Source: Pyropia haitanensis
Lineage: Eukaryota > Rhodophyta > Bangiophyceae > Bangiales > Bangiaceae
Length of the DNA: 64,000 nucleotides
Direction: 5' to 3'
Assembly (NCBI GenBank): GCA_008729055.1
Contig: SDUX01000002.1
Coordinates: forward strand, 5,421,874-5,485,873
Each line of letters begins with the position of its first letter. Position 1 is the first letter of the stretch. The notes beneath the pieces are model-generated. The model had not been told where the DNA came from, did no database searches, and saw only the letters and a program-made list of their open reading frames with translations. The translations under genes were made by a program, and so were the position numbers. Shown here one piece after another: positions 9,739-21,272 of the stretch.

Positions 9739-11310
9739 GGCGTTGAGGGGACGGGGGGGGCGGGGGCGCCGCGGGCGCCGGCCAGGGGGCAAGCGGCCGC
9801 CGAGGCGGCGCTCAGACGGGAACCGACCGTCGGCCGGCTGGTCAACCGAGCAGGCGCCTGCGATTGCCAGAGGGGGGGGGAAGGAGAAGGGGGGATGGTT
9901 ATAGTGGGCGGGGTGCGCCACCGCCGTCGCCACGCGGTCGTTGATGGCTGCTGTGGACGGGGGAAGGACGGGGCCGCTGTTGCAGACGGCCCGCCCGGCG
10001 GCGCCTGATAAGCACCCCCGCCCGCCACCCCCCCACCAACTACCACGGCCTTGCGAGCCGCCGCATGTGCTGCCGGTCAGACGGGTGGAGGGGGACGGGC
10101 ACGACCGGCGCAACCATCCCCCCCGCGCGACCCCGCGCCACACTGGCTGGCAGCGGGCGCCGCGCCACCCCCCCTCCCCCCCCTCACCCCTCGCCACCTG
10201 CCCGCCCCCCCGCGTGCGCTCCTCTGTCACGGCAACGGCGGGAAGGGCGTGCGCCGCTGTCGCGCGTTGCCGCGCCAACAGTGTCCGCCGTGGGGTCGGC
10301 GGAGTGGCGGGGGGGGGGGGGGCGGAGACGGGACGGCCGCCCCGGCGGGTGCGCGGGGCGGGCGCCGCGGCCGGCCGCCGCGCCGGTCGTCCCTCATGCC
10401 ACGCACGTCGGCGACGGCAGCGTCGTGAGGCGGGGGGAGAGGGGGGCAAGGGGGCGGGGGGGGGGGGGGGGAGCAGGGCCGGCGCGCGGCGCGCCCGCGC
10501 CACCCCCCAACAGGCTCTGCTCTGCCCCCGCTCCCACCTCCACAGTCTGCCCGCCCACACCAGAAGCGCCGCGGCTCGGGCGGGGGAGGGGGAGCGGCGG
10601 CCGGCGGCGGCGGCACCCAGCCAGCAAGGCACGTGTGCCGGGATCGGCTGGAGAGGCAGATGGGATCGGATCTGCGCGCAACCGCGGACGGCAACCGCGG
10701 CAGACGAGGATCGGGGGGCCGCGGCCGGCGGCCAACGTACGGGGGGGGGGTGGCGCTGGGGGGTGGTGGTGCTGGTGGCGGGGGGGGGGGGGGGGGTGGC
10801 TGGATGCCACGGCAACACCCCAAAGGCGGTCAGCGTGGAGGGGCCCCCGCGTGCGACGCCATCGGTGACGGTGGCAGCGCTGGCGGTGGCCGCGCGGGCC
10901 GCTGCTGCCGTCGGGGGTGTCAGCAAACCCCAATGCCCCCGCGCCCCCCCCCCACTAGCCCCACCCTCCCCCATTGGCCTGGCAATCGGGCGGGATGCAG
11001 CATGGCCTTGTTGGCGGATCTGGCCCGGCGTCGAGCCCACCCGCCTGCGCGGCCGCGCTCTGTTGGCGGCGGCGCGCGCGTGGGCGCGCCTCCCGCTGGA
11101 AGGGCCGCCACGCCGAGGCTAGGGAAACGGCGCGGGAGACCCGCCGCTGACGCTGCCGTCGCAGCGTTGCCGCGGCGGCCGCGGCGGCCACGGCGGGGGT
11201 GGGGGGGGTGGTGGAGCATCTCCCTTGGGTGGCACACCAAAAAAATGCAACCGGGGCGACGGCCGAGCCGGAGAGCCGACGGGGTGCTTGTTCGTCTCAA
11301 ATGGCCCAAA

Positions 11311-11346
11311 CCGCTACGCAACCGATACGCACGCTACGCACATACG
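11311..11346. repeat. TACGCA-rich dispersed repeat, copy 1
   Basis: GCTACGCAACCGATACGCAC followed by GCTACGCACATACGCAACCC. A diverged copy lies at 13114-13170 (CATACGCACGATACGCAGGC, then ACACACATACACACG and CGCAACCCCCC). Both end in a C-run. This points to a dispersed repeat rather than chance. Confidence 0.4.
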
Positions 11347-12611
11347 CAACCCCCCAGGAAACCATATACAAGAGGGGGGTCTTGAAGTCATCGCAAAATC
11401 CTCTGCACCCCCCTCCGGCGACAGAGAGTTCGGGCAGGGCCCGGTGATCCCCGCTCGGAGAGTCACAAGTGCTCCGCGCCAGAACTGCCAAATCGGCCTC
11501 CGATTGGCTGCATTACCCGCAGAAGTCAACTGTCCCTGGAAGAGAACAGCTCCCGCACGGATCCGAGAGACCCAAGAACCTTACAGCTTGGCTCTGGCCT
11601 GTCTGAACCTTCCGAGCCGTCAGGGGCCTGTGCGGGGGGCCTCGTGTGCCTCCCCGTGTTCACTCGCGAACAACTCGTCGCCACGTGGTGCGCCTGTGAC
11701 TGGGCGACTCCCAGAGCTGCCCGCACTTCGACGATCACGCGGTGGCGCGTGACGCGCCGTGAGGTCGCCGAGTGACAATCTCGCAGGCAGAAAAATTACG
11801 GGAAGCGTTGCAGCGTCTGCACTCTTCTGGGAACACTTGAATGCACCCCAAGTAAGGGGAGGGGGGGGGGCTATGTGCTCATCAACCAATAGGCAGGTCG
11901 CAGACGTGACGAATTAGAGCGCGGGATAGACTTGCCGTCCACGGCTTCGGAGTTGATCACCAAACTCGTCTTCTAGAAGGTCCGATCCCGACGGCTGAGA
12001 ATCGAGACGCCGGGCGCCCCGGAGCTTCAGCCGCGGGCCGTGCTGTGGACTGGTTTCCAACGGCCACTCGCCGTCTCGCACCAAGTCGACACCGTCCCCC
12101 ACGTTGAAGCGCGCCTGCACGCACGCCCCTCGCCTCTTCCCCCACGAGGTACTCGACACCCTTCCAATGGATCAACTCACTTCCCTGTTTGGCGACACGG
12201 CTGCTGGTGCGCACGTTTACCTGCGTCCAACCGTGCGCTAAGGTCATGAGAGACTTGTAGGGCTAGCGCGACTTCGTAGTGACTCGCCGGGGTCTGAGCA
12301 GCTGGAGGGAGCTCGTCATTGTTTTGGACGCGCGCATCTGTTCGTGTACCTGCACCATGTACTGCGTGTGTGGGATCGTGGAGTCTAGTTGTGTGTTTTG
12401 GCCGCGTGTCTTGCTTCGTGGTTTGTTTTTTCTTTGTTTGTTCTTTCATCGCATGCGTGTGGATCTGTTGTGTGTGGATCGGTCAAGAAGACGAGGCATG
12501 AACGGAGGGTGTTGGCTGACGCATCCTGTGGCAAGAAGTGAGGGGATCAGGAGAGAGAGAGCAGCGTTCAAGATGGAAGGCGGCGTCTAGGAGTGGAGAG
12601 AGAGGGTTGAG

Positions 12612-12692
12612 AAGGGGGGTGGGTTGATGTGGGTGAGGGGGGTAGGTTGATGTAGGTGAGGGGGGTGGGTTGATGTAGGTGAGGGGGGTGGG
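12612..12692. repeat. 23-bp tandem minisatellite, ~3.5 copies
   Basis: Unit GGGTTGATGTAGGTGAGGGG plus GGT repeats with a 23-bp period (TTGATG at 12624, 12647 and 12670). Units differ by single bases (GTGGG versus GTAGG). Non-coding. Confidence 0.85.
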
Positions 12693-13638
12693 GTGCGGGG
12701 AGGATGGTGGCGACGCCACGGATTTGTAGGCGGGCGGTGGAGCTGTGGGGCAGTGCGAGAGGCGAGCAGGTCTCTCCTCCTCACCACCGTCAGCGGGCTG
12801 GGTGCCGCTACGGTGGGGTGGTGAGGGGGGGCGGCCCACGGGGGCGGCCACCTCCGCTACTTGTATCAAGATACAACAACGAATAAAACGTGCACGTGGC
12901 GCCAGATGAGAGCCCACGTGGCGGGGAAAAGTGCGACGTGGCAGCCGATGGGCCACCAGAACACCCCGCCGTGACGCCCTCGAGGGGTTCTGTCAGGCAC
13001 CTGCATGCACTGTGGTTGGTCCGTGAGCGACCGAACCTGAGGGCGTGATTGGGTGGTAGAGCGATACGGTCCGTGGCGTGCCTCCATCTCGTGAGACGAT
13101 CCTGGGTTATCGCAAAGGCATACGCACGATACGCAGGCTACACACATACACACGTCCATCGCAACCCCCCCAGAATGACTCCGTGGGGCCCGGGTTCGGG
13201 CCCACGCACTTTATCGCAAAAGCTACGCAAATCGCTTGCGTAGCGGTTCGGGGCATTAGAGACGTTGTTTGGCGAGGGGAGGCAGGGGGGTGGGGACGGA
13301 GGGGAGACGAGGAGCGGGCGCCGCGCTGCGCCGCCACCACCCCCCCTGCCCTACCCCCTGCCGCGCCTGCGCGGGGTTTGGGTTGTGTTGGCTAGCGGCC
13401 CCCGGCCGGACGGTTGACGCAGCGGCTAGTTTGTCCCCCCCGGATGGCGACGGCGCTTGACACGGCCGACAGACCGGCGCGTTAGAGCTGTCAAGCGGCC
13501 CAACTGCGTGGCCGCCACGCCACAAACCAAAACGACCGCACGGGGATCGGGGCGGTCGGCGGGGGGGGGGCTCGGGGGGCCTAGACTACGGCACTTGCCC
13601 TCCCAACGCCGCACACCACTCCCTCGACGGGAGGTGGC

Positions 13639-13657
13639 GGGGGGGGGGGGGGGGGGG
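13639..13657. repeat. poly-G tract, 19 G
   Basis: Uninterrupted run of 19 G in non-coding sequence. A similar 19-G run lies at 14488-14506, with 14- and 13-G runs at 14645-14658 and 14663-14675. Confidence 0.85.
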
Positions 13658-13738
13658 AAGGGCCTCGCTGCGGCTGTCTGCACGCCGCGTTTACGGATGT
13701 GCTATGGGGTATCACACTGCGCAGTGCGCATTGAACCG

Positions 13739-15356
13739 GGATCCGCTTCAGAGCCTCTTCAGGCCGGAAGGCGTTGAAGCAGCCTTGAATTTCCTTGAAG
13801 AGGTACCTCTTCAAAGCGCCGCGCGCACCGCGACACGGCCAAGTTAAGGTCCGATCTTCACACTTAGTGGCGTAGCCAATACAAAGAAGTACGATACTAA
13901 GGTCGAGCTAGGCGTGCGTTAAGGAGGGCCCCAGTACATTCCAACTCTTCTTAACTCTCCATGTCAGTCCCCATCGGCGCGAGAACCTCTGCCCGATTGC
14001 GGCCGACAAGAGGTCCCAACCCCCGGGTTGGAGGCGTCTGACGGAACCGAGTAAGGCGACACGGCCCCGGCCACAACCCTGGCCTGTCCCACGTGCTTCG
14101 GTCATCGCCAAGAGAGCGAGCGACACGATGTCCGTCACACGCGCACGGCCTATTCACCAGTGTCCTGTATGCCCCCCCCGCACTTCTCATCCCGTTCATT
14201 CCGGTGGCAAACGACCGCTTTCCGTTTTTGGGAAGCCACCCTCACCGCTGACGCCCTCCACTTCCCTGCGCATCGGGCGGAGTGAAAGATTGGGGGGGGA
14301 GGGGGTTTGGCGAGAGAAAGGGGCGCCGCATGCAGGCATGGGGACCGGGAAGTTTGGCGGGGGGTGGGTGCGGGAAGAGGAGGACGCGCCAGGGGAGGAG
14401 GTGAGCGATGAGGGGCGTCCGTGAAGGCCAGGAGGGGGTGTCTGGGAATGGAGGAGGAGGCGTGGCCGGAAGGCATCGGGACGACGAGGGGGGGGGGGGG
14501 GGGGGGTTGAAGCGGAAAATTCGCGGTCGCGCCAGGGGAGGAGGTGCGCCATGGGTAGGCGTTGGTGCTGGCAAGTGCGTGGCAGCTGAAGCAGTTGCCT
14601 ACAATTTACGGAGCAGATGCTCAGGTGTCCGTGAGGAGAAGGCTGGGGGGGGGGGGGGAGGTGGGGGGGGGGGGGCAGAGACGTAGGCGAGTGTGCACTG
14701 AAGCTGCACGCGACACAGTCCTCGGCACGCTGGTGCCGGTTCAGGTGTTTCCGCCGACCGAGCCAGCAGTGCATGCCGTAGCCAGACTGCTGCGGCATCA
14801 ATGAACCCATCCAGCGTCGGGGAAGGAGCATCAGAGACTGCACGGTCGCATACTTCGCTGTCCATTTGATGGAAGCAGTCCACAGAGACTCATCAAACAA
14901 GCGAGATACAGGGTGCATCACTCGAGATCAACTCCGTTGAGCTTCGCAAGTGCCCAGAATCAAGGGCATAAACCCGGACTGCTTCGGCACACGAGCGGTC
15001 GAAAACCGTGCCGAGTGACGTACTTGGGTTAAGAGAGGCGCGATCACGACCTCTTCAAGCGGAGAGCAGGACGCGACCCCCTTAATCGATCGGTTGAATT
15101 TTGCTTGAATTTCCTTGATAAAACGCCAAACTCTTCTCGGTGCAGGCTCTTTCTCACGTCTCTGTATAGCTCTGTCTCTGGCGCACCTTGTGGTACCTCG
15201 CACGTCCTTGTTCACGTCCGCAAAGACGTTCATATCAAGGTTTATCAAGATCACTTCAAGGAATCGTGCCCTACGGTGCTTTCAGGAGGGGGTCTTCAAG
15301 CCTCCGGGCCCGATTTCCGCCCGGATCAGGCCTTGAAGAGGCTTTGAAGTGGATCC
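13739..15356. mobile_element. possible non-autonomous DNA element with inverted ends (~1.6 kb)
   Basis: The ends are inverted copies. GGATCCGCTTCAGAGCCTCT followed by TCAGGCC (13739-13765) matches the reverse complement of 15329-15356, GGATCCACTTCAAAGCCTCT followed by TCAAGGCC. GCGCAGTG outside each copy is also shared. Inside lies a direct repeat ending CTTGAATTTCCTTGA (13782-13798 and 15102-15118). Further TTCAAG/CTTGAA motifs cluster at both ends. No transposase frame is visible. It may be a decayed or non-autonomous transposon; the boundary and the target duplication are undetermined. Confidence 0.45.
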
Positions 15357-16050
15357 AGCTTCAACCACCACTGCGCTGTGCGTCCGCTAAACAGCGGATG
15401 TTGAGAGGACGTGCATGTGTGGGATCCATTGGTCCAGACAGCGATTTCATACACCTTCACGTACCGTCAATATCCATTTTTTGTAGGAAGCACTCTAATA
15501 GCGCTATCGCCTTTACTCGACGCACTCACTGTGACAGCCCCGGGTCGTCGCTCGCGGCCGCACCCGCGTGGCGCGCTGTGATCCACGACCGGCGTGTGAC
15601 CTACGAAGGCTGCCAGCACTTGACGAGGGGTCCGGGCGTGCAACACTGCATATCCAGCGCATGCATGTGCAGAGCGGGCCTTGGACGCTCTCAGTCTGCA
15701 GCCGTTGGGCTTGATGGGCAGCCGGAAGAGTCGTTCGACCACTGGACACCAATTGCAGTAGAGTTTTTGTAATGGAATTGGTCACTAATGACCCAGCCGG
15801 GCGACGACTGTCAAGTCTGAGTCCATTGAAAGTAGATGACTGTTGGAGATAATGAGATGCACGAGTGCTGACAGAAGTGCGGACGAAAGTCCAATTCAAC
15901 ATCCTGGCGTCTCCACTGGGGTGCTGTCGGCTGCTGGCGCGCCGGCATCAGCACCTTCGGTGCTAGAGACGGAGCAACCGCGATTCCCACCAGTCCTTCT
16001 TCCCCCTTTGTCCTGTCCGACGCAGGCGGCTCGACGGGGCGAGACATGCC
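15357..16050. other. intergenic, 5' flank of the membrane-protein gene
   Basis: GC content is lower than in surrounding genes, and no recognisable coding region is present. It probably includes the promoter of the gene starting at 16051. No TATA element can be assigned. Confidence 0.35.
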
Positions 16051-17826
16051 ATGACGACTAGACAGCGCGTCGGTGGGGGCCTCGGCCGGTCCGCCCGTGT
16101 CCCCCGCCGCCCCACCGCTGCGGCGCGGCGGCTGGGCCTCGCTGCGGCGGCGGTGGCGGCGGCTGCCGTCGTTGCCCGCGCGCCGCCAGCGTGGGCGGGC
16201 AGCGCCCTGCTTGGCGCGCCGCCCGGCTCCGCCGGCGGGTGTGCCGCGCTGCAGGGTGCGTCACCGTTGCTGACTACCGCGGCCACGCCCAACGGCACGC
16301 CCTTTCTCTACCTGGACACGGCCACGGCGGGGGTGGCCGAGGTCGCCGCCGCCCTTTCCACCGCCACCGCTGCGGGTATTACCGCGGCGGTAGGGCTGTC
16401 CCCTGCCGATGTGGGTTGGGTTCCCGGCGGCGGCGTTGGTGGTGGCGGCGACGATGCCGGCGCTGCTGCCGACGCCGCCGTCGGCGAGCCGGTCGGCGGG
16501 GGCGTACCCGGCCTGGGCGCCCCGGCCGTGCGCGCCGCCATCCGCGCGGGCCACTGGGTGGTGCTGGCGAGCGCGGCCATTCCTGGCGGTCTGCCCACCG
16601 CGCTGGACGCGTTTGAGGCGGCCACCGGCAGCCGCCCCCTGTATGTGACCGACGCGGTGGCCGAGGCCGAGGCCGCCCGCGTCGGCGGCCGCCGCTCCGC
16701 ATTGGGGGGTCTCGGCGGCGCGCCGCGGCCACCCGGTGGCGGCGTGGCGGCGGGGAGCCCAGACGACCCGACAGATGACGAGAGCATCTTTGGCGTGGCC
16801 GCCCGGGGAGGGGGTTCCGCCGCCGGTGAGCGCAGTGGGGAAGGAGAGGTGGGGGCGGCCGACGCGGCGGCCGCGGCGGTGGCTGCTGCCGCCTGTGACG
16901 CCCGCGTCTTTGTGTTGCCTGCCGCGGTGGTGGCGATGCGGGAGGGCCGGGGCACGCCGGCCGCCGCGGGCCTCGAGGGCCTGCTGTCGGCGGAGCAGCT
17001 GCACGGCGCGTGGGATGCGGCCGCGTGCGACGTGGTGGGTGTCGGCGACGCGGCCGCCGCGGGATGTGCGCACCTCCGCCGCGCGTACGCGGCCGCCCGC
17101 GGGGGGGAGGAGCTGGCCAAGTTTCCGCCGCCTCCGCCGCCCCCCCCCCCGGTGGGCGGCGGCACGGACGCGGGCGACGGTGGCGGGGACGGTGACGGCG
17201 GGCGCGCCGCGGGCGGTGACGTGGGGGACGCCGGCGGGCTGGCGCCCGCGCGGCGGCGGCGGGTGGAGGCGGCGTACGCGCGGGTGCGGGCGGCGGCGAC
17301 GCGCCGCGCACCCGTCCGCGAGGCGCTGGGCGTGCTGCTGTCGGTGCCCGCCACGGCGATTGGGGCGGCCGCCGCGGAGGAGGCGGCGCTTCGTGGCCTG
17401 GGTGGCGGCGCGGGGGTGCCATTGGGCGTCATGGATCGCGTGCTGGGCGGCGGCGGCGGCGGCGGTGGGGACCCCCGTGGGGGGGGGGGCGGGGGGGCTG
17501 GCTGGGTCCGCCTCGCGGCGGGCGTGGTGGGGCTGTGGCTGGTCCTCGGCGGCGCGCTTGGGCTGTGGGATGCGTGGGGGCGGGGGGCGGGAGGGGGCGG
17601 CCGCCGCCGTGCTCGGGGTGGAGACCTGCTGGGGGGGGGCTGCTGCCCGTGGGCGGCCGCAAGCCCCCACCCCGGGGGGGGGCCAGCGGAGGCGTCGTCA
17701 CTGCCGTGCTGTCTCAGTTTGCCGAGACGGGCAAGTCCATGTGAGGGCGGGCCGGGGGGGGGGCGGGCGGCTTGGGTCTCTGCGGATGGGAAACGTGTGC
17801 GCAACTTGGGAAGGGGGTGGGGATGA
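16051..17826 (+). CDS. unknown Ala/Gly-rich protein with N-terminal signal and C-terminal TM helix
   Basis: 591 aa if the frame is taken to the stop at 17826. I do not recognise a family. The N-terminus has an Arg-rich leader followed by a hydrophobic Ala stretch ending PPAWAGS (residues 25-51), like a signal or bipartite plastid peptide with a cleavage site. A long Ala/Gly-rich middle follows, with some ordered-looking segments (FLYLDTATAGVAEVAAAL, AIRAGHWVVLASAAIPGGLP, RPLYVTDAVAEAEAARVGG). A strong transmembrane helix comes near the end (WVRLAAGVVGLWLVLGGALGLW, about residues 488-509). The residues after it are Arg/Gly/Pro-rich and may be an intron or UTR read-through. The best guess is a type I membrane protein with a lumenal or extracellular domain; function unknown. 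Confidence 0.5.
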   Translation: MTTRQRVGGGLGRSARVPRRPTAAARRLGLAAAAVAAAAVVARAPPAWAGSALLGAPPGSAGGCAALQGASPLLTTAATPNGTPFLYLDTATAGVAEVAAALSTATAAGITAAVGLSPADVGWVPGGGVGGGGDDAGAAADAAVGEPVGGGVPGLGAPAVRAAIRAGHWVVLASAAIPGGLPTALDAFEAATGSRPLYVTDAVAEAEAARVGGRRSALGGLGGAPRPPGGGVAAGSPDDPTDDESIFGVAARGGGSAAGERSGEGEVGAADAAAAAVAAAACDARVFVLPAAVVAMREGRGTPAAAGLEGLLSAEQLHGAWDAAACDVVGVGDAAAAGCAHLRRAYAAARGGEELAKFPPPPPPPPPVGGGTDAGDGGGDGDGGRAAGGDVGDAGGLAPARRRRVEAAYARVRAAATRRAPVREALGVLLSVPATAIGAAAAEEAALRGLGGGAGVPLGVMDRVLGGGGGGGGDPRGGGGGGAGWVRLAAGVVGLWLVLGGALGLWDAWGRGAGGGGRRRARGGDLLGGGCCPWAAASPHPGGGPAEASSLPCCLSLPRRASPCEGGPGGGRAAWVSADGKRVRNLGRGWG

Positions 17827-18461
17827 CGACGCAAGCGACACAATAGAAGACGGTGCGTTTGCATGGATGCGCAAGGCGAAGAAGCAAGAAATGAACAAAG
17901 GTGCAGCATCAATTAAGTCACCACCACGCCCGTGGGGGATGGGGCGGGGCTTGTGGCACCCCGCGTGTTACGAGAGAAAGCCCCAGCCGAAACGCCCACC
18001 CAACAGGAACGGGAATAGTTGAACCGGAACAAAGCGCCACAAGCTTGCGTCTACCCAGCTGCAACAGAGCCCCCACACGCACCCTCGCGATCAGGACAAA
18101 CAGGAGAGAGCTCGCCAAGGCCAGCACGGGCAAATATCATCACACCACCCCACCACGGAGCGCGGTCGCAGAGGCACAAGCAACGCACGGATCCCGCTGG
18201 TGAAAGAAGACCAATGACGGCCGCCACCCAGCGCCAGCACGAGCAGCGCGTGCCCACCCGCAGCGTGAAATCTGAGACACAGGTGCCCCGTGACGACCGT
18301 GGTCAACAGCTTCACACACCAGAAGGCCACTGTGTCTCTCAAGCACTCCACCTCGGCACAAGCCGCAGCCACCGGGCGCTCCCGCACCCATCTATCCGCC
18401 CGCCCGCTCAACCGCCCGCCCACCGCACAGCCCGCCCAGGGGGTTAACAGGACAACCTCCA
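17827..18461. other. intergenic between convergent genes
   Basis: Separates the 3' ends of the membrane-protein gene (+) and the CBS gene (-), so it should hold two 3' UTRs. The sequence is less GC-rich (CACAC, CAAGAAATG), with no coding signal. Confidence 0.4.
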
Positions 18462-19214
18462 TCACCAACCGCCTTGGATGTACTCGCTCATGCTCTCGGC
18501 ATTGCGCTTGTGCGAGTCCACCAGCTCCTTCACCACGTCGCCAATGCTGATCAAGCCCTTGAGCAGCTCGTCCTCCACGACCGGGATGTGCCGCACCCGG
18601 TTGGCCACCATCAGGTCCATGCAATCGCCCAGCGTCGTTTCCCCCGTCACCGCCACCAGCGTCTTTTCGCTCATGATGGCCGACACCTTGGTGGTCCGGC
18701 TCGACCGGCCGAGAATCACAACCTTATCCAGGTAATCCCGCTCCGTCAAGATGCCCACCGGCTTGAGGCCGTTGCCGCTCGCGGCGGGCTCCACCACCAC
18801 CAGCGACCCAATGTTGTGCTTGACCATCTCCACAATCGCGTCGTACACGAGCGCATCGGCAGTGGTGTGGTAAAAGACTTCGCCCTTGGCCGCCAGCACG
18901 TCCGCCACGCGCATCGTCGAGGAGGTAAACATGGACTTGGCCCCCGCGCCGTCGCCGGCCGCCCCGCCGCGTGCCGCCGGCGCGGCGCCCCGCGGCGGCG
19001 GTGGCGCCGCGTCAGCAGCTACGGCCGCAGACGAGCGCAACGTGCGAACGGGGGTCCAAGCAGGGCACGGCACCGCCGCCGCAGCAGACCACACGAAGGG
19101 GGCAGATGCGACAGCGGGCGCACCGCCCGTCGCGCCAGCAACCGCCCAGGGGTACGCAACGGTGGCGCGGCGGGCTGCCGCCGACGCGGCAACGGCCGCC
19201 GCTCGAGTGGCCAT
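18462..19214 (-). CDS. CBS-pair protein, CBSX3-like, organellar
   Basis: 250 aa, ATG at 19214. An Ala-rich N-terminus of about 90 aa (MATRAAAVAASAAARR) looks like an organelle targeting sequence. Two CBS domains follow at about residues 105-170 and 178-235: VADVLAAKGEVFYHTTADAL, VGILTERDYLDKVV, SAIMSEKTLVAV and RHIPVVEDELLKGLISIGDV. The protein ends in YIQGGW. The layout and the YIQGGY-like C-terminus match plant CBSX3, a mitochondrial single-pair CBS protein reported to regulate thioredoxin, and bacterial CBS proteins of the same length. CBS pairs bind adenosyl ligands, so it is probably a sensor of cell energy state in the mitochondrion. Targeting is inferred. Confidence 0.83.
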   Translation of the reverse strand: MATRAAAVAASAAARRATVAYPWAVAGATGGAPAVASAPFVWSAAAAVPCPAWTPVRTLRSSAAVAADAAPPPPRGAAPAARGGAAGDGAGAKSMFTSSTMRVADVLAAKGEVFYHTTADALVYDAIVEMVKHNIGSLVVVEPAASGNGLKPVGILTERDYLDKVVILGRSSRTTKVSAIMSEKTLVAVTGETTLGDCMDLMVANRVRHIPVVEDELLKGLISIGDVVKELVDSHKRNAESMSEYIQGGW

Positions 19215-20286
19215 TGCGAGCAGGCGCCGCGGGGGGCGGGGGGGAAGAAGCGGCAGGCGAAGCGAGTCCCCCCACCAATCGCCCGCGATCGGTACGTCGG
19301 GGGGCGGCGGCCACGGCAGCGATGCCGCACGCCCAACAGGTCTAGCCGGGCGTCACGAGGGAGAAGAGCCCACGCAGGGAGAAAACCGATGATGGGGGCG
19401 AGCCGGAGGGCAATACACCACAGAGGCCGCTGGCGCCAAGGCGTCAAGAGGGGCTGGCCAAGACGGGGGAGGGGGAGGTCAGCCGATGGAGAACGAGCCG
19501 GCGCGGGCAGATCCGGAGCGGGTGGTGGGCGGGCGCGGATGGCAGGCACGGGCGGGACGCAGACATGACTTGTAGACAGCGGGCCCGCTGCGCTGCGCGA
19601 TTGGGGTGTGCTTGCTGGCCCGGCAGACGCGTCGATTTCGGGCCGCCCCGAGGGCGGCTCGCCTCGCCCACGTTGGCGTTTGCAACCAGCCCCGACAGTG
19701 TGCACGAGAAGGGCAGGCCGTCTCGTTGTGTCGCTGTGTCGGTCTCCAGAGGCGCTGGTGCCGAGGTGCCCTCGCTGGTGCCGGCTGGTCCACCCCTCCA
19801 GCTGACGCCTTGGGGAGGGGGCCGCGGGGGGACTCCACGAGGCAGCGCTCACCAGGAAAATCTCCCGAGAGTCGTGCAATGACTCCACGTGGACCAGATC
19901 TGGCCCCGGATCACGTCTCGCCCGGCATGTCGGATGTCTCGAGAGCCGACGAAACTCCACGTCCATCAAAAAGTGGTATCGAACAGCCACTGGTGCTCTG
20001 AACAGATACAGTCTTTCTCCACTGTTTGGGCACCCACTGGCGACCACAAGCTCGCGGAGCGCAACACGATTACGCCTTCTCATTGGTCTGTGAGGACGAT
20101 CGAATGCTGACAAGCGCGATGATCGCACCGTAGACGTCGGTCGACCTACATTGATAAATAGACACCGTGCCTAAAAAGAGAGGAGAGGACGTCACAGCAA
20201 TGGAGAAAGACTGCAGGTCGCTTGTGGGCGTTCGCGGCCTTTGACGCCGCCGCTCGCAGAGTGCAGCGTGCGCGTCCCCGGCCGCC
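19215..20286. other. intergenic between divergent genes
   Basis: Shared upstream region of the CBS protein (-) and STK19 (+). The part 19880-20230 is AT-richer (ATTGATAAATAG near 20150), consistent with promoter sequence. No gene recognised; open frames here lack domains. Confidence 0.35.
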
Positions 20287-21234
20287 ATGCCCGCTCGCCG
20301 TACGGCCGCCTCGCTCCACGACGTGACCGCCCCCTTTCCCGAGCCCGTCTACACGCTCGCCACGACTGGCGTGTCGGTGGTTGACAGCGCAGAGGACGCC
20401 GCCGCCGCCGCCTCCACCGCCCGCGCGCTCAAGCGGCGGCGGTTCCCCCACCCGCCGCGGCGCCCCGCCGTGGCCACCGCCGCTGCCGCCACCCCTACCG
20501 CCGCCGCCGCCGCCACCGCCGCCACCGCCAACGGTGACGATGGCCATGACGCCGACGACGCCGATGCCGACGGGCGGGCGCTGGTGGCGGCGCTGATGGG
20601 CGGGGGCGCCCCCCCCCCCCCGAGCGACGCCGAAGTCGCCGCCGCCTACCTCCGCGCCCAGTTCCCCGCCGGCGCCCACGGCCTTGACGCCCGCACGCCG
20701 CCGCTGTGCCTCCGCTCGCAGGTGCTGGCGCTGCTCGCGGGGCCGCGCGCCGCCGCCGCCGCGGCGGTCGACCGGCTCGTCACGGCGGGCCTCCTCCGGC
20801 CGGTGGTGCTGCCGGGGGGGCCGCCCCCGGCGGGGGACCTCGCCCTCGTCTACCGCGACGACTATGACGCGGCGGTGGAGGCGGTGGCGGCGACGGCAGC
20901 GGCGACCGCGGCGGCGTCGGCCGGCCGCCAGCTGCGGGCGGCGGGCCGGGGCGTCGGCACGGGCGGGGGCGTGGCGGCGGCGGGGGCGGCCACGGCTGCC
21001 GCCGCCGACGACGCGGCGCGGATCCGTGCGTTTGGCGCGCGCGTCGTGCCCGCGACGGTGGGGCGGGTAGGGGTGGGGGCGGCGGAGCTGGCCCGCCTGC
21101 TCGGCGGGGGGGGGGGGTGCCGGCGCTCCGCTTTGCGCCGGGCGTCGCCCGGCCGCCGCGGCGGCGGCGGCGGCGGCCGCCGCCGCGGTCGGGGAGCGGT
21201 AGTGACAGTGGCAGCGACGGCGACGGCGACGGCA

Positions 21235-21272
<38 letters not shown>

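Larger units (their letters stand above)
9739..13738. other. 4-kb gene-poor, low-complexity region
   Basis: Long open frames here are products of GC bias: Pro/Arg/Gly/Ala runs on both strands with no recognisable domain. It contains several G-runs of 10-19 nt (for example 10309-10322, 13639-13657), a 23-bp minisatellite (12612-12692), and two related blocks rich in TACGCA motifs (11311-11346 and 13114-13170). A cluster of CACGTGG/GACGTGG sequences (12893-12940) resembles G-box sites but has no adjacent gene. The 5' half presumably contains the tyrosinase promoter. Confidence 0.4.

Noticed and set aside
9739..11040. Upstream extension of the tyrosinase frame (to 982 codons)
   Set aside because: The extension is low-complexity and has no signal peptide. 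The ATG at 9738 starts a clear signal peptide.
12893..12940. Cluster of CACGTGG sites as a G-box promoter
   Set aside because: No start codon or gene follows within a reasonable distance on either strand.
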